A stretch of 49,045 nucleotides of DNA from Rickettsia typhi (GTDB taxonomy: Bacteria; Pseudomonadota; Alphaproteobacteria; Rickettsiales; Deianiraeaceae). The notes below the pieces were generated by a model. The model was not told where the DNA came from, did no database searches, and worked only from the letters and a program-made list of their open reading frames with translations. The translations under genes and the position numbers were made by a program. Shown here in pieces: positions 7,044-17,523 of the stretch. The stretch covers positions 1-49,045 of the forward strand of contig CAMCQG010000005.1 in NCBI GenBank assembly GCA_945876965.1, read 5' to 3'. How positions within the stretch are numbered: position 1 is the first letter of the stretch; every line of letters starts with the position of its first letter.

Positions 7044-8384
7044 ATCTCATTACAGCAAGCTGATACTATTAGGTTAATAGACGAAAGTCAATTTAACGAT
7101 ATAAAGTCAAAAGAAATATCGCCAGCAAAATTAACACAAACTGTTTCCGCATTTGCCAATGCAGATGGAGGAGAGATATATATAGGTATAACTGATAAAG
7201 AGCGTAAGTGGGCAGGTTTTTCTACAATAGAATGTGCCAATGCTCATTTACAAACATTATCTAATGTTTTATTGAATCCAATTTATACCTTTCTAGAATG
7301 TAGTGAATATCAGGGATTAGTGCTTCATATAGATATAAAAAAAGATAGTAAGATGATATTAGCAAGTGATAAGACCCCATACAAACGTCTGGGTGCACAA
7401 AATTTACCACAAAATACACCAGAAAAATTAAAAAATTTAGAAAGAATAAAAGGAATAACTTCGTTTGAGAACGAAACAGTAGCTATGGCACCAAAAGAAA
7501 ATATTATAGAATCTGTTGTAACTAGTAATTTTATAAAAGATGTTATACCAGAAGCAACAACAGAGAAATGGCTTAAAAAACAAATGCTTATTGTAGAAGA
7601 TAAACCAACAGTCGCTGGAGTTCTAATTTTTTCCGATGAGCCTCAAGCATTGCTACCAAAACATTGTGGCATCAAAATTTATAGATATAAAACATCAGAA
7701 GAATCAAATCGATCATTTCTACACGATCAGCCAATTACAATAGAAGGTGATTTATATACTCAAATCCATAAATCGGTATCTGAGACGAAAAAAATAGTAT
7801 CTAGTATACCTAAACTTGGAGATGGAAAAAGTGAATTTGTAAGATATCCCACAGAAACACTGCATGAGATTTTAACAAATGCTGTTTTGCATAGAGATTA
7901 TGAAATTAAAGATGATATACATATTAGAATATATGATAATAGAGTTGAAATTCAAAGCCCAGGAAAATTGCCAGCACATATTACTATTGAGAATATTTTA
8001 GATGAGAGATATGCAAGAAATGGCAATATTGTAAGGATTTTGAATAAATTTAAGAACCCGCCAAATAAAGATGTTGGTGAAGGTCTGAATACCGCTTTTA
8101 GTAAAATGAAAGAATTGGGGTTAAGAGAGCCGGAAATAAAAGAACTCCAAAATAATGTATTAGTTATAATAAAACACGAGTCGTTATCTTCACCTAGTGA
8201 AATGATTTTGGAGTATCTTAAAAATAATGAGTCAATTAAGAATGCAAAAGCAAGGCTAATTACTGGTGTTAAATCTGAACATAAAATTAAGCAAATTTTT
8301 AAACAAATGTCATTAGCTAATCAGATAGAAAAAATACCAGATACAAAAACATCAGCCACAGCTTGGCGTATAGTTAAAAAATAA
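7044..8384 (+). CDS. AlbA_2 (Schlafen-like) and ATPase-domain regulator, COG2865-like, without a standard start codon
   Basis: The product has an N-terminal AlbA_2 domain (FNDIKSKE, then SAFANADGGEIYIGI), a helical middle, and a C-terminal HATPase_c_4 domain (ETLHEILTNAVLHRDYE, VEIQSPGKLP, GEGLNTAFSKMKELGL), then a winged-helix-like tail. Such proteins are predicted transcription regulators or stress and defence factors. The reading frame is open from 7023 with no ATG, GTG or TTG until 7272, which lies inside the AlbA_2 domain. The likeliest start is ATC at 7044, just after an AGGGA motif, or ATT at 7068. From 7044 the protein is 446 residues, normal for the family. It is either begun by a rare start codon, as infC is, or a gene that lost its start. 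Confidence 0.7.
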   Translation: MSLQQADTIRLIDESQFNDIKSKEISPAKLTQTVSAFANADGGEIYIGITDKERKWAGFSTIECANAHLQTLSNVLLNPIYTFLECSEYQGLVLHIDIKKDSKMILASDKTPYKRLGAQNLPQNTPEKLKNLERIKGITSFENETVAMAPKENIIESVVTSNFIKDVIPEATTEKWLKKQMLIVEDKPTVAGVLIFSDEPQALLPKHCGIKIYRYKTSEESNRSFLHDQPITIEGDLYTQIHKSVSETKKIVSSIPKLGDGKSEFVRYPTETLHEILTNAVLHRDYEIKDDIHIRIYDNRVEIQSPGKLPAHITIENILDERYARNGNIVRILNKFKNPPNKDVGEGLNTAFSKMKELGLREPEIKELQNNVLVIIKHESLSSPSEMILEYLKNNESIKNAKARLITGVKSEHKIKQIFKQMSLANQIEKIPDTKTSATAWRIVKK

Positions 8385-8530
8385 ATTTTTTAGTTAATTA
8401 CTACCTATAAATATTCCTAGCAACTTTAATCAATTTATTTTACCATAATTTTTTAAAAAACGACTCTATATATGTCAGCTCTTCAGATTATTATCGGGTC
8501 TTAAGTGTGCAATATTCTTAAAATTAAAAC

Positions 8531-10072
8531 TTATAAAGGTAAATTATCGTGTTTTTTCCAATATTTTGGCTTTGATTCCTTGTTCTCAAACATAACCAAA
8601 GCTCTTGCAATACGCCAACGAGTATTATGCGGACGGATAATTTCGTCTATAAACCCAAGCGATGCTGCAACCTCTGGTGTGCCAAATTTTTCAACATAAT
8701 CATCGATTTTTTGCTGCAACTCTTCTGGTGTATTATTGGCTTTTTTAAACAAAATTTCTGCCGCCCCAGATGCTCCCATAACTGCAATTTCGGCACCTGC
8801 CCAAGCATAATTAACATCTCCACAAAGGTGTTTTGACGACATAACAATATATGCCCCGCCGTAAGCTTTTCGTGTGATAACCGAGATTTTTGGCACAGTT
8901 GCTTCTCCATATGCATATAATAATTTGGCTCCATGTTTGATAATCCCGTTGTATTCTTGATCTTTGCCTGGTAAAAACCCCGGAACATCTATAAGGCTAA
9001 CCAACGGTACACCAAAAGCATCGCAAAACCTGATAAATCTAGCACCTTTTGTCGACGCATTTATATCTAGACATCCCGCCATTTCTTTTGGTTGATTTGC
9101 AACAATTCCAACGGTTTTTCCATTAATTCTGCCAAAACCAGTTATAATATTTTTGGCAAAAGTGGGCTTAAGTTCAAAAAAATCTGCCTCATCTACAATA
9201 GAAAAAATTAGCTCTTTCATGTTATAAGGCTTATTTGGGTCTTCTGGAACTAATGTATCTAAATGCAAGTCTATTCCACGATTTCGTTCGATATCCTCTT
9301 TAAATTCAATTTCTGGCAACGGAGATTTATTTGATGAAGGCAAAAATGAAAATAATTTACGAGCATGTAGCAATGTTTCAATATCATTATCCAGCACACA
9401 ATCAGCAATTCCAGTTTTATCGGCATGAATTTTAGATCCACCAAGTTGTTCTAATGTTAATTCTTCGTGAGTTACAGTTTTTACAACTTCTGGTCCAGTT
9501 ATAAACATATATGACGAGTTTTTTGTCATCATAATAAAATCGGTAATTGCAGGAGAATAAACCGCCCCGCCGGCACAAGGCCCCATAATTAACGAAATTT
9601 GCGGCACAACCCCTGATGCATCGATATTTCGTTGAAAAATTTCGCCAAAACCCGCCAAAGAAATAACCCCTTCTTGAATTCTTGCCCCGCCCGAATCGTT
9701 TATTCCAATAACTGGGCAACCAATTTTACAGGCCATATCTATTATTTTAGCAATTTTTTCGGCATGCATTTCACCTAGCGACCCACCAATAACAGTAAAA
9801 TCTTGACTATATACACAAACTTTTCGTCCATAAATAGTTCCATAACCAGTTATAACTCCATCACCGGGTGCCTTTGTTTTATCCATTCCAAAATTTATCG
9901 ATCTGTGTTCAACAAACAAACCATACTCTTCAAATGATCCAACATCAAGCAATACAGATATTCTTTCTCTGGCAGTTAATTTGCCTTTTTTGTGTTGTGC
10001 GTTTATTTTATCTATCCCGCCACCAAGTTGTGCGGTTTCTCTTTTTTGTATTAATTTTTGTAATTTTGTCAT
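8531..10072 (-). CDS. pccB: Propionyl-CoA carboxylase beta chain (carboxyltransferase)
   Basis: PccB moves the carboxyl group from biotin on PccA to propionyl-CoA, giving methylmalonyl-CoA. The 513-residue length is standard. Both crotonase-fold halves are present: the N-terminal one with [11 protein letters not shown] and [12 protein letters not shown], the C-terminal one with [18 protein letters not shown] and [17 protein letters not shown]. The Ala-containing AVMGASGA segment fits propionyl-CoA rather than acetyl-CoA enzymes. The start [12 protein letters not shown] is typical. pccA is not in the window, and the flanking genes are unrelated. Alternative substrates such as methylcrotonyl-CoA seem less likely from the motifs. 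Confidence 0.9.
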   Translation of the reverse strand: MTKLQKLIQKRETAQLGGGIDKINAQHKKGKLTARERISVLLDVGSFEEYGLFVEHRSINFGMDKTKAPGDGVITGYGTIYGRKVCVYSQDFTVIGGSLGEMHAEKIAKIIDMACKIGCPVIGINDSGGARIQEGVISLAGFGEIFQRNIDASGVVPQISLIMGPCAGGAVYSPAITDFIMMTKNSSYMFITGPEVVKTVTHEELTLEQLGGSKIHADKTGIADCVLDNDIETLLHARKLFSFLPSSNKSPLPEIEFKEDIERNRGIDLHLDTLVPEDPNKPYNMKELIFSIVDEADFFELKPTFAKNIITGFGRINGKTVGIVANQPKEMAGCLDINASTKGARFIRFCDAFGVPLVSLIDVPGFLPGKDQEYNGIIKHGAKLLYAYGEATVPKISVITRKAYGGAYIVMSSKHLCGDVNYAWAGAEIAVMGASGAAEILFKKANNTPEELQQKIDDYVEKFGTPEVAASLGFIDEIIRPHNTRWRIARALVMFENKESKPKYWKKHDNLPL

Positions 10073-10143
10073 AATATTTAATATAAACTAAATAATTATT
10101 TATTGTATTTTTTTATTTACAACTTAAAAATACACGATATTTA

Positions 10144-12459
10144 TCAGCAACAAAATTTAATCACATTAGCAACCGAAATAATATATTTAATGTCGTTGCA
10201 GATATCTAAATTTTTACGAGGTTTTAACCATTTTTCAAGAACCGGATAGCAACCAATTTTAAATCTATACATTTGCTCTGTTATTTTTGTAAAATAAGAA
10301 CTTTCGTTTATATATAGCTTATCATTTAAATGTATAACTTTTTTTATTATAAAATCTTGCCCCACAAAGGATATATCGGATTTATATTGTTTTTTTAACA
10401 AATGCGAATCCATTAATTCTTGTCCAAAATTTGAAATAGATAAAAAATCGTCATAAAAATGAATTTTTGGATAATCTATACTCAAAAAAGTTGCATATTT
10501 TGTGCGATAATTGTTAATATTAAAACTGCCATAAATATATGCAAAAATTTGTTCTGTGCTAAAATTGGTTGTATATTTTTTTTGCAAAAATTCTAAGAAT
10601 TGCGGTTTAAAATTTGGCACACCATTAATATACATCGGTGCCAATTTTGCGCCATAATAATGCATTGCAGATGATAAAATTTTGTCTGTCACAAAAATAC
10701 TTGAATAATTTGTCGTATCTATTTCGCGACCAGCAAAACAAATGCCAATATTTTTATCTATTAAATTTTGCGATATTGAGCCAATATTTTGTATAACAGA
10801 TTTATCATATAAAATATATCTAATATCAAAGCCTCTAAAATGTATTGGTTTTATTAGGTTTTCTATATCTATATTTGAGAAATTTTGAAATTTATCCCAC
10901 ACTTTTAAAATATCCCAACCAACTTTTTTTGCAACATTAAACTTATCATATAAATTCTCATGTCTATCAGAATCTCTAAAATTTATAAATTTTTCTAATA
11001 ATTTTTCTCGCGAAATATTCATAACAAAATTGTCCCTAGATGTTGTCACTCCACCACCATAATCAGTAAAAATATCAGTAATTATAACACCTTTATCATA
11101 TTCTGAACGCAAAGATTCGTTGCTTGGTTTAAAAGAAAAAAATGGTGCCACAGGTTTTACTAAAAACCATTTAGTTTTATCTTGCAGACCAATTTTCATT
11201 AAATCTTCTATTTTGCTTTGCGTGTTGCCAATTATTTCTCTATAAAAAATTCTTTTTTTATCGATTTCTTCTGGGTATTTTATAAAAAAAGCTATACAAA
11301 CACCTTGTTTTGTTGGAAATAAATTTTTATCCTTAACACCATCTACGGTAAATTTTTGTCTTCTAAAATTACCATTTAAATCAATAAAATACATATCATC
11401 AAATGTATTAAATAAATGTTTTCGCATTCCAACAAAACTTGGATTATCAATAAAACCATGGTTCAAAACGGCAGCAAAAACACCGCCAAATGGAGATTTA
11501 AAAATTTTATTTTCTGCAAACCGTATAAATTTAACATAATCATCATGTGAGGCAATTGAATAATCTTTAATTAACTCGCCAATATAACTGTTTTTATTAT
11601 GAGTTTTGATATTAAACGGTGGGTTACCAAGTATTACGCAAATATTTTGATCCTTAATCATTTGAGCTTTTTTTGCTTCATTTGTTATTTCGGGAATTGA
11701 TGAAAATTTAACTTTTGTGTTGTTTTCTAATGTGTTTGTTAAAAAAATATTCCCTCTTTTTTTTGACATAAAATTTGCAATCATATATGGTGCAATCATA
11801 AGCTCAAAACCATAAACATTATCAATATTGGTTTTTTTATAAATTTCATTCAAAAAAGTTCCGGTTCCGCACGCAAAATCAAGGGTTTTTATACGACTAT
11901 CACCCAATCCATCTTCGCAATAAAAATCATTTTTCAAAATAATATCAACTTCTCTAATAATAAATTCGGCTAGTTTTTGAGGGGTGGTAAAAATACCGCG
12001 ATCGTGCCTGTTTGCTTTATCATATGCCGTTAAAAAAGTATCATAAAAATTATCTCTATCAATGTTTTGTGTGCAATTAAAAATTGCGAATAATTCATAA
12101 ATTAACTTATTTAAATTACGATATCTATCATCTAAATCGTTTATTGCAACAAGCAACCCTTTTATTAGAGGAAAATCATAAAAAAAACGATATACAATAT
12201 TTTTTATTGTCAAAATATCTCCATCGTTTGCATTTATTTTAGAGAAAAATGCCGAAAAAACAATAATTTGGACAAAAGAATCAGCAAAATCTTTTGCACT
12301 TAAATCATATATTAAATTGGATTTGAAAGTTTTATAAATAGCAAATAATTGACCAATATTTTCACTTAAAATACTATCATCGCTTTTGTTTATTTCTTGA
12401 TTTAAAATGTTTTCGGTAACTATTTTTAATTTTATCGCACAAGATATAATATTTTTCAT
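10144..12459 (-). CDS. Type ISP-like N6-adenine DNA methyltransferase without nuclease or helicase parts
   Basis: This 771-residue protein matches the methylase and specificity half of single-chain type ISP enzymes. A coupler-like segment (SAKDFADSFVQ, about 54-64) is followed by GIFTTPQKLAEFI near 155, SAM-binding motif I DFACGTGTF near 193 and catalytic motif IV GNPPFN near 278. The C-terminus has the typical target-recognition tail: AYIYGSFNINNYRTKYATF, then FLSIDYPKIHF near 660. The N-terminal Mrr-like nuclease and helicase of full ISP enzymes are absent, so it probably only methylates DNA. The ATG overlaps the terC stop by ATGA. It may be an orphan protective methylase, or a partner of a nuclease elsewhere. 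Confidence 0.8.
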   Translation of the reverse strand: MKNIISCAIKLKIVTENILNQEINKSDDSILSENIGQLFAIYKTFKSNLIYDLSAKDFADSFVQIIVFSAFFSKINANDGDILTIKNIVYRFFYDFPLIKGLLVAINDLDDRYRNLNKLIYELFAIFNCTQNIDRDNFYDTFLTAYDKANRHDRGIFTTPQKLAEFIIREVDIILKNDFYCEDGLGDSRIKTLDFACGTGTFLNEIYKKTNIDNVYGFELMIAPYMIANFMSKKRGNIFLTNTLENNTKVKFSSIPEITNEAKKAQMIKDQNICVILGNPPFNIKTHNKNSYIGELIKDYSIASHDDYVKFIRFAENKIFKSPFGGVFAAVLNHGFIDNPSFVGMRKHLFNTFDDMYFIDLNGNFRRQKFTVDGVKDKNLFPTKQGVCIAFFIKYPEEIDKKRIFYREIIGNTQSKIEDLMKIGLQDKTKWFLVKPVAPFFSFKPSNESLRSEYDKGVIITDIFTDYGGGVTTSRDNFVMNISREKLLEKFINFRDSDRHENLYDKFNVAKKVGWDILKVWDKFQNFSNIDIENLIKPIHFRGFDIRYILYDKSVIQNIGSISQNLIDKNIGICFAGREIDTTNYSSIFVTDKILSSAMHYYGAKLAPMYINGVPNFKPQFLEFLQKKYTTNFSTEQIFAYIYGSFNINNYRTKYATFLSIDYPKIHFYDDFLSISNFGQELMDSHLLKKQYKSDISFVGQDFIIKKVIHLNDKLYINESSYFTKITEQMYRFKIGCYPVLEKWLKPRKNLDICNDIKYIISVANVIKFCC

Positions 12460-13373
12460 TTTTTAAGCATAGAAAATACAACCGAAGATAAAATAATAAA
12501 TATCGTAAAAGTAAAAGTGATAGTAACACTAATTAAATCATGGTAAAAATAAGAAATAATCAATTTAAAACCAATAAAAAATAATATCAAAATCAATCCA
12601 TATTCTAAATATTTAAATCTATCCACAAGCGGTAACAACAAAATATATGCCGATCTAAGCCCCAAAACAGCAAATATATTTGAACTATAAATTATAAAAA
12701 TATCAGTCGTGATTCCAAAAATTGCAGGAATAGAATCTACCGAACAAACTATATCGCTTATAACAATAAAAATCATTGCAATAAATAATTTTGTTCCAAA
12801 TATTTTATTATTTTTTTTAATAAACATGTTTTCTGTATCCGATGTTTTGTCAATTGCAATAAAATATTCTATTACCTTATAAATAACACTATTTTTAACA
12901 GAATCTTTATCCATTTCTTTTTTTGGTTTTAATATTTTATAGGCACTATACATTAAAATTAGCCCAAATATTATTAACATCCAATCAAATCTTTCAATTG
13001 CTTCGTATCCCAGTTTAATAAAAATTAAACGCAAAATAACAGTTATTATAATTCCATATGATAAAATAAAATTTGTATGTTTTTTGACATCAAAAACTTT
13101 AATTATTAAAAAAAATATAAATAAATTATCTATACTCAGGCTATATTCCAAAATATATCCGGTCATAAATAATCCTGCTTTAATAATCCCGTGATAATAA
13201 TAAATTCCAAAGCAAAAAATAGCCGTTAAGCTAAAATAAAACATTATTCTTATGATGGCTTGTTTTATCTCGTTTTTTTGAGATTTTGCACTAAACCAAT
13301 TATCAAATAAAATTGTTAAAATAAGTAAAGGTGCCAGCAATGTCGTTTGCGAAAAAAATAACTCTTTAATCAT
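12456..13373 (-). CDS. TerC/Alx family integral membrane protein
   Basis: TerC-family proteins are polytopic inner-membrane proteins linked to metal ion handling (Alx and relatives act on manganese) and, in some species, tellurite resistance. The 305 residues hold about eight or nine hydrophobic segments. The family motifs are visible: EYSLSIDNLFIF near 88-99, where the Asp lies in the membrane, and the repeated DIVCSVDSIPAIFGI near 205-219, followed by FAVLGLRSAYILL. A TTG one codon upstream is possible, but ATG at 13373 is simpler. The stop overlaps the methyltransferase start by four bases, an unexpected pairing that implies a shared transcript. Confidence 0.88.
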   Translation of the reverse strand: MIKELFFSQTTLLAPLLILTILFDNWFSAKSQKNEIKQAIIRIMFYFSLTAIFCFGIYYYHGIIKAGLFMTGYILEYSLSIDNLFIFFLIIKVFDVKKHTNFILSYGIIITVILRLIFIKLGYEAIERFDWMLIIFGLILMYSAYKILKPKKEMDKDSVKNSVIYKVIEYFIAIDKTSDTENMFIKKNNKIFGTKLFIAMIFIVISDIVCSVDSIPAIFGITTDIFIIYSSNIFAVLGLRSAYILLLPLVDRFKYLEYGLILILFFIGFKLIISYFYHDLISVTITFTFTIFIILSSVVFSMLKK

Positions 13374-13503
13374 CAAAATATAATAAAATAAATATCTATT
13401 ATTTAATAATATTTAATAATAATCAATATATAATTTTTAAGAATTTTATATTGCTATTTAAAAAAATGATTTTATTTTTTTATGTACATAATAAAAAAAT
13501 ATA

Positions 13504-14436
13504 ATGAATATATATCTACCAATTGCTGATATGATGGTAAGCGGTAATTTGCTTATTATTATAGGTTTTTTAGCTGGTATTCTTTCTGGATTATACGGGA
13601 TAAGCGGTGGAATGATTACTGGCCCTGCACTTATTTTTGCTGGAATACCTAGCTATATTGCCGTTGGAGCTTCATCGAGTCAAACTGTTGGCACAGCATT
13701 TGCTGGAACAATTCGCAATTGGAACAAAAATACTATTGATATAAAAATAGCATTATGGATTTTTGCTGGTAGCTTTATAAGTTCATTTTTTGGTATTAAA
13801 TTATCTACATATTTGCGTGGATTAGGATATTTAGATATGGTAATTGCTTGCACATTTGTTATTGTTTTTGGAATAACAGCCGCAATAATTTATTGTGATA
13901 TACTAATTATTACACCAATTAAAAAATTATTACACAAAAATACCCCAAACGACGGATTTAATTATAATGTTGATGAAAACACGATATTACCTCAAAAAAA
14001 GAAATTTTGGCAAGTATACTCTAGATCAATGAATTGCAGTTTTAATATCCCTTTTTTGCTTTTTATTGGAGCATTAACTGGTGTTTTAAGTGCCATCTTA
14101 GGAATTGGTGGTGCTACAATTTTGGTTCCTATGTTGATTTATGGAGCTGGTTTACCATTTCATATTGCATCAGGAACAGCATTATTTCAAACACTACTTA
14201 GTTCTATAAATATTACTTTTTTGTATGCCTCATATAGTAACTCTGTTGATATTATTTTATTTTCTACAATGCTTATTAGTTCAATTTTTGGTGTTCATTT
14301 GGGTAGCAAAATAGCAACAAAAATTAATAGTAATCTTTTAAAGTTAACATTTGCATTTGTAATGACCGCAATGTGCATTCAATTTATTATGATAACCTTT
14401 ATAAAAACTCCAGCAAATTTATTTACAGTGGAATAA
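13504..14436 (+). CDS. TSUP family permease (TauE/SafE type)
   Basis: This 310-residue membrane protein has eight or so hydrophobic segments in two similar halves. Each half begins with the TSUP pattern: ILSGLYGISGGMITGPALI (about 26-44) and VLSAILGIGGATILVPMLI (about 198-216), both followed by a helix with an ASGT or GASSSQT motif. TSUP proteins move sulfur-containing anions or small organic acids across the inner membrane; the actual substrate cannot be read from sequence. A soluble loop sits between the halves at about 145-180. Its stop codon touches the gpmI stop on the other strand with no bases between them. It is divergent from terC, with a 130-base promoter region between. Confidence 0.87.
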   Translation: MNIYLPIADMMVSGNLLIIIGFLAGILSGLYGISGGMITGPALIFAGIPSYIAVGASSSQTVGTAFAGTIRNWNKNTIDIKIALWIFAGSFISSFFGIKLSTYLRGLGYLDMVIACTFVIVFGITAAIIYCDILIITPIKKLLHKNTPNDGFNYNVDENTILPQKKKFWQVYSRSMNCSFNIPFLLFIGALTGVLSAILGIGGATILVPMLIYGAGLPFHIASGTALFQTLLSSINITFLYASYSNSVDIILFSTMLISSIFGVHLGSKIATKINSNLLKLTFAFVMTAMCIQFIMITFIKTPANLFTVE

Positions 14437-15846
14437 TTATAAGAGGCAATTTCCTGTCATATCTGAGGGTTTTTCTATGTTCATAATTTTTAAAATAGTC
14501 GGTGCAATATCCGATAATGTTCCTTCTTTTTTTATAAATTTATGTTTTTTGTTAATTAAAATTAATGGAACATTAAGTGTTGTATGTCGGGTGTGCTTTA
14601 AGTTATCTATATCCATCATACATTCAGCATTTCCATGATCTGCCGTTATAAGCATTGTAATATCCATTTTTTCACAAATATCTACTAGTTTTTTTATCTC
14701 AAAATCAACACACTCAACAGCTTTTTTTGTTGCTTCAAAATTTCCTGTATGACCTACCATATCGCAATTTGCAATGTTTATAACAATAAAATCATATTTT
14801 GATATTGAATTTATAACGGTTTCAACAACTTGCCTACACGACATTTCTGGTTGCAAATCATATGTTGCAACATTTGGCGAAGGTATTAAAATTCTATCCT
14901 CTTTATTAAATGGCTCTTCAATTCCTCCGTTAAAAAAAAATGTAACATGTGCATATTTTTCTGTTTCTGCTACATGTAACTGTTTTAATCCATTATTTGA
15001 TATTACTTCGGATAATCCATTTTTAATATTTATCTTTTCAAATAAAATATCACATTTATTTTTTATTCCATAATCTGTTATACAGATTGCCCTACTAAAC
15101 TCTATTCTATCAAGTAAAAAACTAGCTATTTGTTTCATTCTATCGCTTCTAAAATTGCAAAATATAATCGCATCTCCATTTTTTATTCCATCAAAATCAT
15201 CAAAAAAAGTTGGCTCAACACATTCATCGTTTTCTTCTTTTAAAGCATCATATACACTATTCATTTTAATACCCTGCCCTTTTGCTAATAAATTATAATA
15301 TTTTTCTGTTCTTTCTGTTCGGTTATCACGATCCATTGCATAAAATCTACCGCAAAGCGTGCTAATTTTATATTTTTTATCAAATTCTGTTATATATTTT
15401 AATCCATCGTTTGGTGGACAATCACGACCGTCGCTAATTGCATGAATAAAAATATTTTTACCCTGTTTTTCAAGCTTTTTTGCTAAATATAAAATATGTG
15501 ATCCGCTTGAATGAACGCCCCCTCCTGATAACAACCCAATCAAATGGACATTTTTTGCATCTCCAATATTTACATCCAGTTCATCATTTTTTATGGCATT
15601 ATTTATTCTTGGTAAATTTTGATAAATAATTCTACCAGACCCAATCGCCATATGTCCAACCTCAGAATTACCCATTTGCCCTTCTGGCAAACCAACCGCC
15701 TCACCAGATGTTTTTAAATCAATTATGTTGTATGTTTTTTGTAAATAATCAAGCGTAGGAGTATTTGCCTGCTCTACTGCATTATATGGATTATTTTTGT
15801 CACCAAAACCAAAGCCGTCTAAAATACAAAGAATAGCTTTGGTCAT
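14437..15846 (-). CDS. gpmI: 2,3-bisphosphoglycerate-independent phosphoglycerate mutase
   Basis: GpmI interconverts 3- and 2-phosphoglycerate using two manganese ions. The metal and phospho-serine site is clear: LCILDGFGFG at 7-16, GNSEVGHMAIGSGRIIYQ near 59-76 with the catalytic Ser, SDGRDCPP near 138, GRFYAMDRDNR near 164, CNFRSDRM near 230, and the C-terminal metal motifs NCDMVGHTG, ADHGNAE and HTRHTTLNVPLIL. At 469 residues it is somewhat shorter than the usual 500-515, with no catalytic motif missing. It is the last gene of the long minus-strand run, about 97 bases after lysS. It suggests at least the lower half of glycolysis or gluconeogenesis. Confidence 0.95.
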   Translation of the reverse strand: MTKAILCILDGFGFGDKNNPYNAVEQANTPTLDYLQKTYNIIDLKTSGEAVGLPEGQMGNSEVGHMAIGSGRIIYQNLPRINNAIKNDELDVNIGDAKNVHLIGLLSGGGVHSSGSHILYLAKKLEKQGKNIFIHAISDGRDCPPNDGLKYITEFDKKYKISTLCGRFYAMDRDNRTERTEKYYNLLAKGQGIKMNSVYDALKEENDECVEPTFFDDFDGIKNGDAIIFCNFRSDRMKQIASFLLDRIEFSRAICITDYGIKNKCDILFEKINIKNGLSEVISNNGLKQLHVAETEKYAHVTFFFNGGIEEPFNKEDRILIPSPNVATYDLQPEMSCRQVVETVINSISKYDFIVINIANCDMVGHTGNFEATKKAVECVDFEIKKLVDICEKMDITMLITADHGNAECMMDIDNLKHTRHTTLNVPLILINKKHKFIKKEGTLSDIAPTILKIMNIEKPSDMTGNCLL

Positions 15847-15943
15847 AAAAAATAAATATAATATTTAATTATAAAATTATTGTATTTATTTAATGTGCAA
15901 CTAAATAAATATTTTAACACCAGTATTCTTTGTTTTATAAAGA

Positions 15944-17515
15944 TCAAAATATGCTTTTTTTAATTAAAACAATCATATTTTCTACACCATAAAGTGCAAC
16001 AAAAGTTCCAAATCGTGGACCAACCTCAAGCCCTAATAAAACCTGATACAGCAACTTAAACCACTCTTTATCATCAAGCCCTGTTGTTTTTCCTATTTCA
16101 TATGTTATATTTTGCAAATTTGGAGCCGTTATATCGCTGGTTTTTTCAAATTCATTTGCCAGCAAATTTAACCAAGATTTTTCTATTTCGTCAGGAATTT
16201 TATATTTTTTAAATGGTTTCACAAAATTATCATAATAAGCAACTGATTTTTGTACAAGCTCATCAAGTAATTTATTTTGCCCTATTTTCAACTCAGGATT
16301 ATACTTTTGTATAAAACCCCACATAATCTGTTCATCTTGCGGATTACATGTTGCTGCCAAATTTAATAACAAAGAAAACGATATTTCTGTATTTTTTTCT
16401 GGCTCACCTCTTCCAACAAAAAATACAGGATTTTCAATTTGCTGTTCAGGTGTTTGTGTTGTAAATTTTTGCAATAGCATATTATATTCATCAACAGCTT
16501 TTGGAATCACATCAAAGTATAACCTTTTTGCGGTCCTGGGCTTTAAAAACATATAATAGCTCAAACTTTCTATTGGTGCATACCTCAACCAGTCTTCAAC
16601 AGTTACTCCGTTTCCTTTACTTTTTGATATTTTTTGCCCTTTTTCATCCAAAAATAGTTCATAAAAATAATTTATGGGGGGCTCCTTACCCAATGCGGAG
16701 CAAATAGATTTATAAACTTGTTCGTTTGGAAAATGATCCTTTCCATAAATCTCATAATCAACATCTAACGCTGCCCATCGCATTCCAAAGTCGCATTTCC
16801 ACTGCAATTTACATCCACCATTTCTAAAATCGACAGTTTTTTCGTTTCCATTATCATCTAAATAATGTATCAAATAGGTTTTTGGGTCAACCTTTATAAC
16901 CCCTTTATCAATAACTTTTCCAGAATCTGGATCGATAGGCATAAAAGGACTATAAGTCAACCTCCTCTCTTCTCCCAAAGTTGGCAACATAATACCCATT
17001 AACACCTTATACTGCTCAGCCGCTTTTATTAAATATTCATTGTAAATACCATTTTTATAAGCTTTTGTTGCACTTAAAAATTCATATTCAAAACCAAAAT
17101 TATCTAAAAAATCAATCAATTTTTTATTCATATAATCACCAAAACTTGCTTGTTCGGCAAATGGATCCGGCACAGAACTAAGGGGGAAGCCTATATATTT
17201 TTTCAAATCATCTTTATTTGGTAGATTTTCTGGAACTTTTCTAAAACCATCAATATCATCAGATACCACTAGTAATTTTGTTGGAATTTGTGGTGCTAAT
17301 TGCGAAAAAGCAAGCTTTACAAAGCTTGTCCTGACAACTTCACCAAATGTTCCTATATGCGGCAAACCAGAAGGACCATAGCCAGTTTCAAACAAAACGA
17401 ATCCTTTTTTTGGTATCTTACCCCCAATTTTATCAAGTATTCGTTTTGCTTCAACCACAGCCCAAGAATTGCTATCTATAAATATATCTTTATATTTAAG
17501 CAAAAATTTTGACAT
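15944..17515 (-). CDS. lysS: Class I lysyl-tRNA synthetase
   Basis: This enzyme charges tRNA-Lys and belongs to the class I (archaeal-type) LysRS found in many alphaproteobacteria, not the common class II form. The HIGH motif is HIGTFGE near residue 57 and the KMSKS motif is KISKSKGNG near 296. WKCDFGMRWAALDVDYE and YGKDHFPNEQ are typical of this family. Length 523 is normal. It begins eight bases after the rpoC stop, so it is probably transcribed with the RNA polymerase genes. The class is a useful taxonomic hint. Confidence 0.95.
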   Translation of the reverse strand: MSKFLLKYKDIFIDSNSWAVVEAKRILDKIGGKIPKKGFVLFETGYGPSGLPHIGTFGEVVRTSFVKLAFSQLAPQIPTKLLVVSDDIDGFRKVPENLPNKDDLKKYIGFPLSSVPDPFAEQASFGDYMNKKLIDFLDNFGFEYEFLSATKAYKNGIYNEYLIKAAEQYKVLMGIMLPTLGEERRLTYSPFMPIDPDSGKVIDKGVIKVDPKTYLIHYLDDNGNEKTVDFRNGGCKLQWKCDFGMRWAALDVDYEIYGKDHFPNEQVYKSICSALGKEPPINYFYELFLDEKGQKISKSKGNGVTVEDWLRYAPIESLSYYMFLKPRTAKRLYFDVIPKAVDEYNMLLQKFTTQTPEQQIENPVFFVGRGEPEKNTEISFSLLLNLAATCNPQDEQIMWGFIQKYNPELKIGQNKLLDELVQKSVAYYDNFVKPFKKYKIPDEIEKSWLNLLANEFEKTSDITAPNLQNITYEIGKTTGLDDKEWFKLLYQVLLGLEVGPRFGTFVALYGVENMIVLIKKSIF

Positions 17516-17523
17516 ATAAAAAG

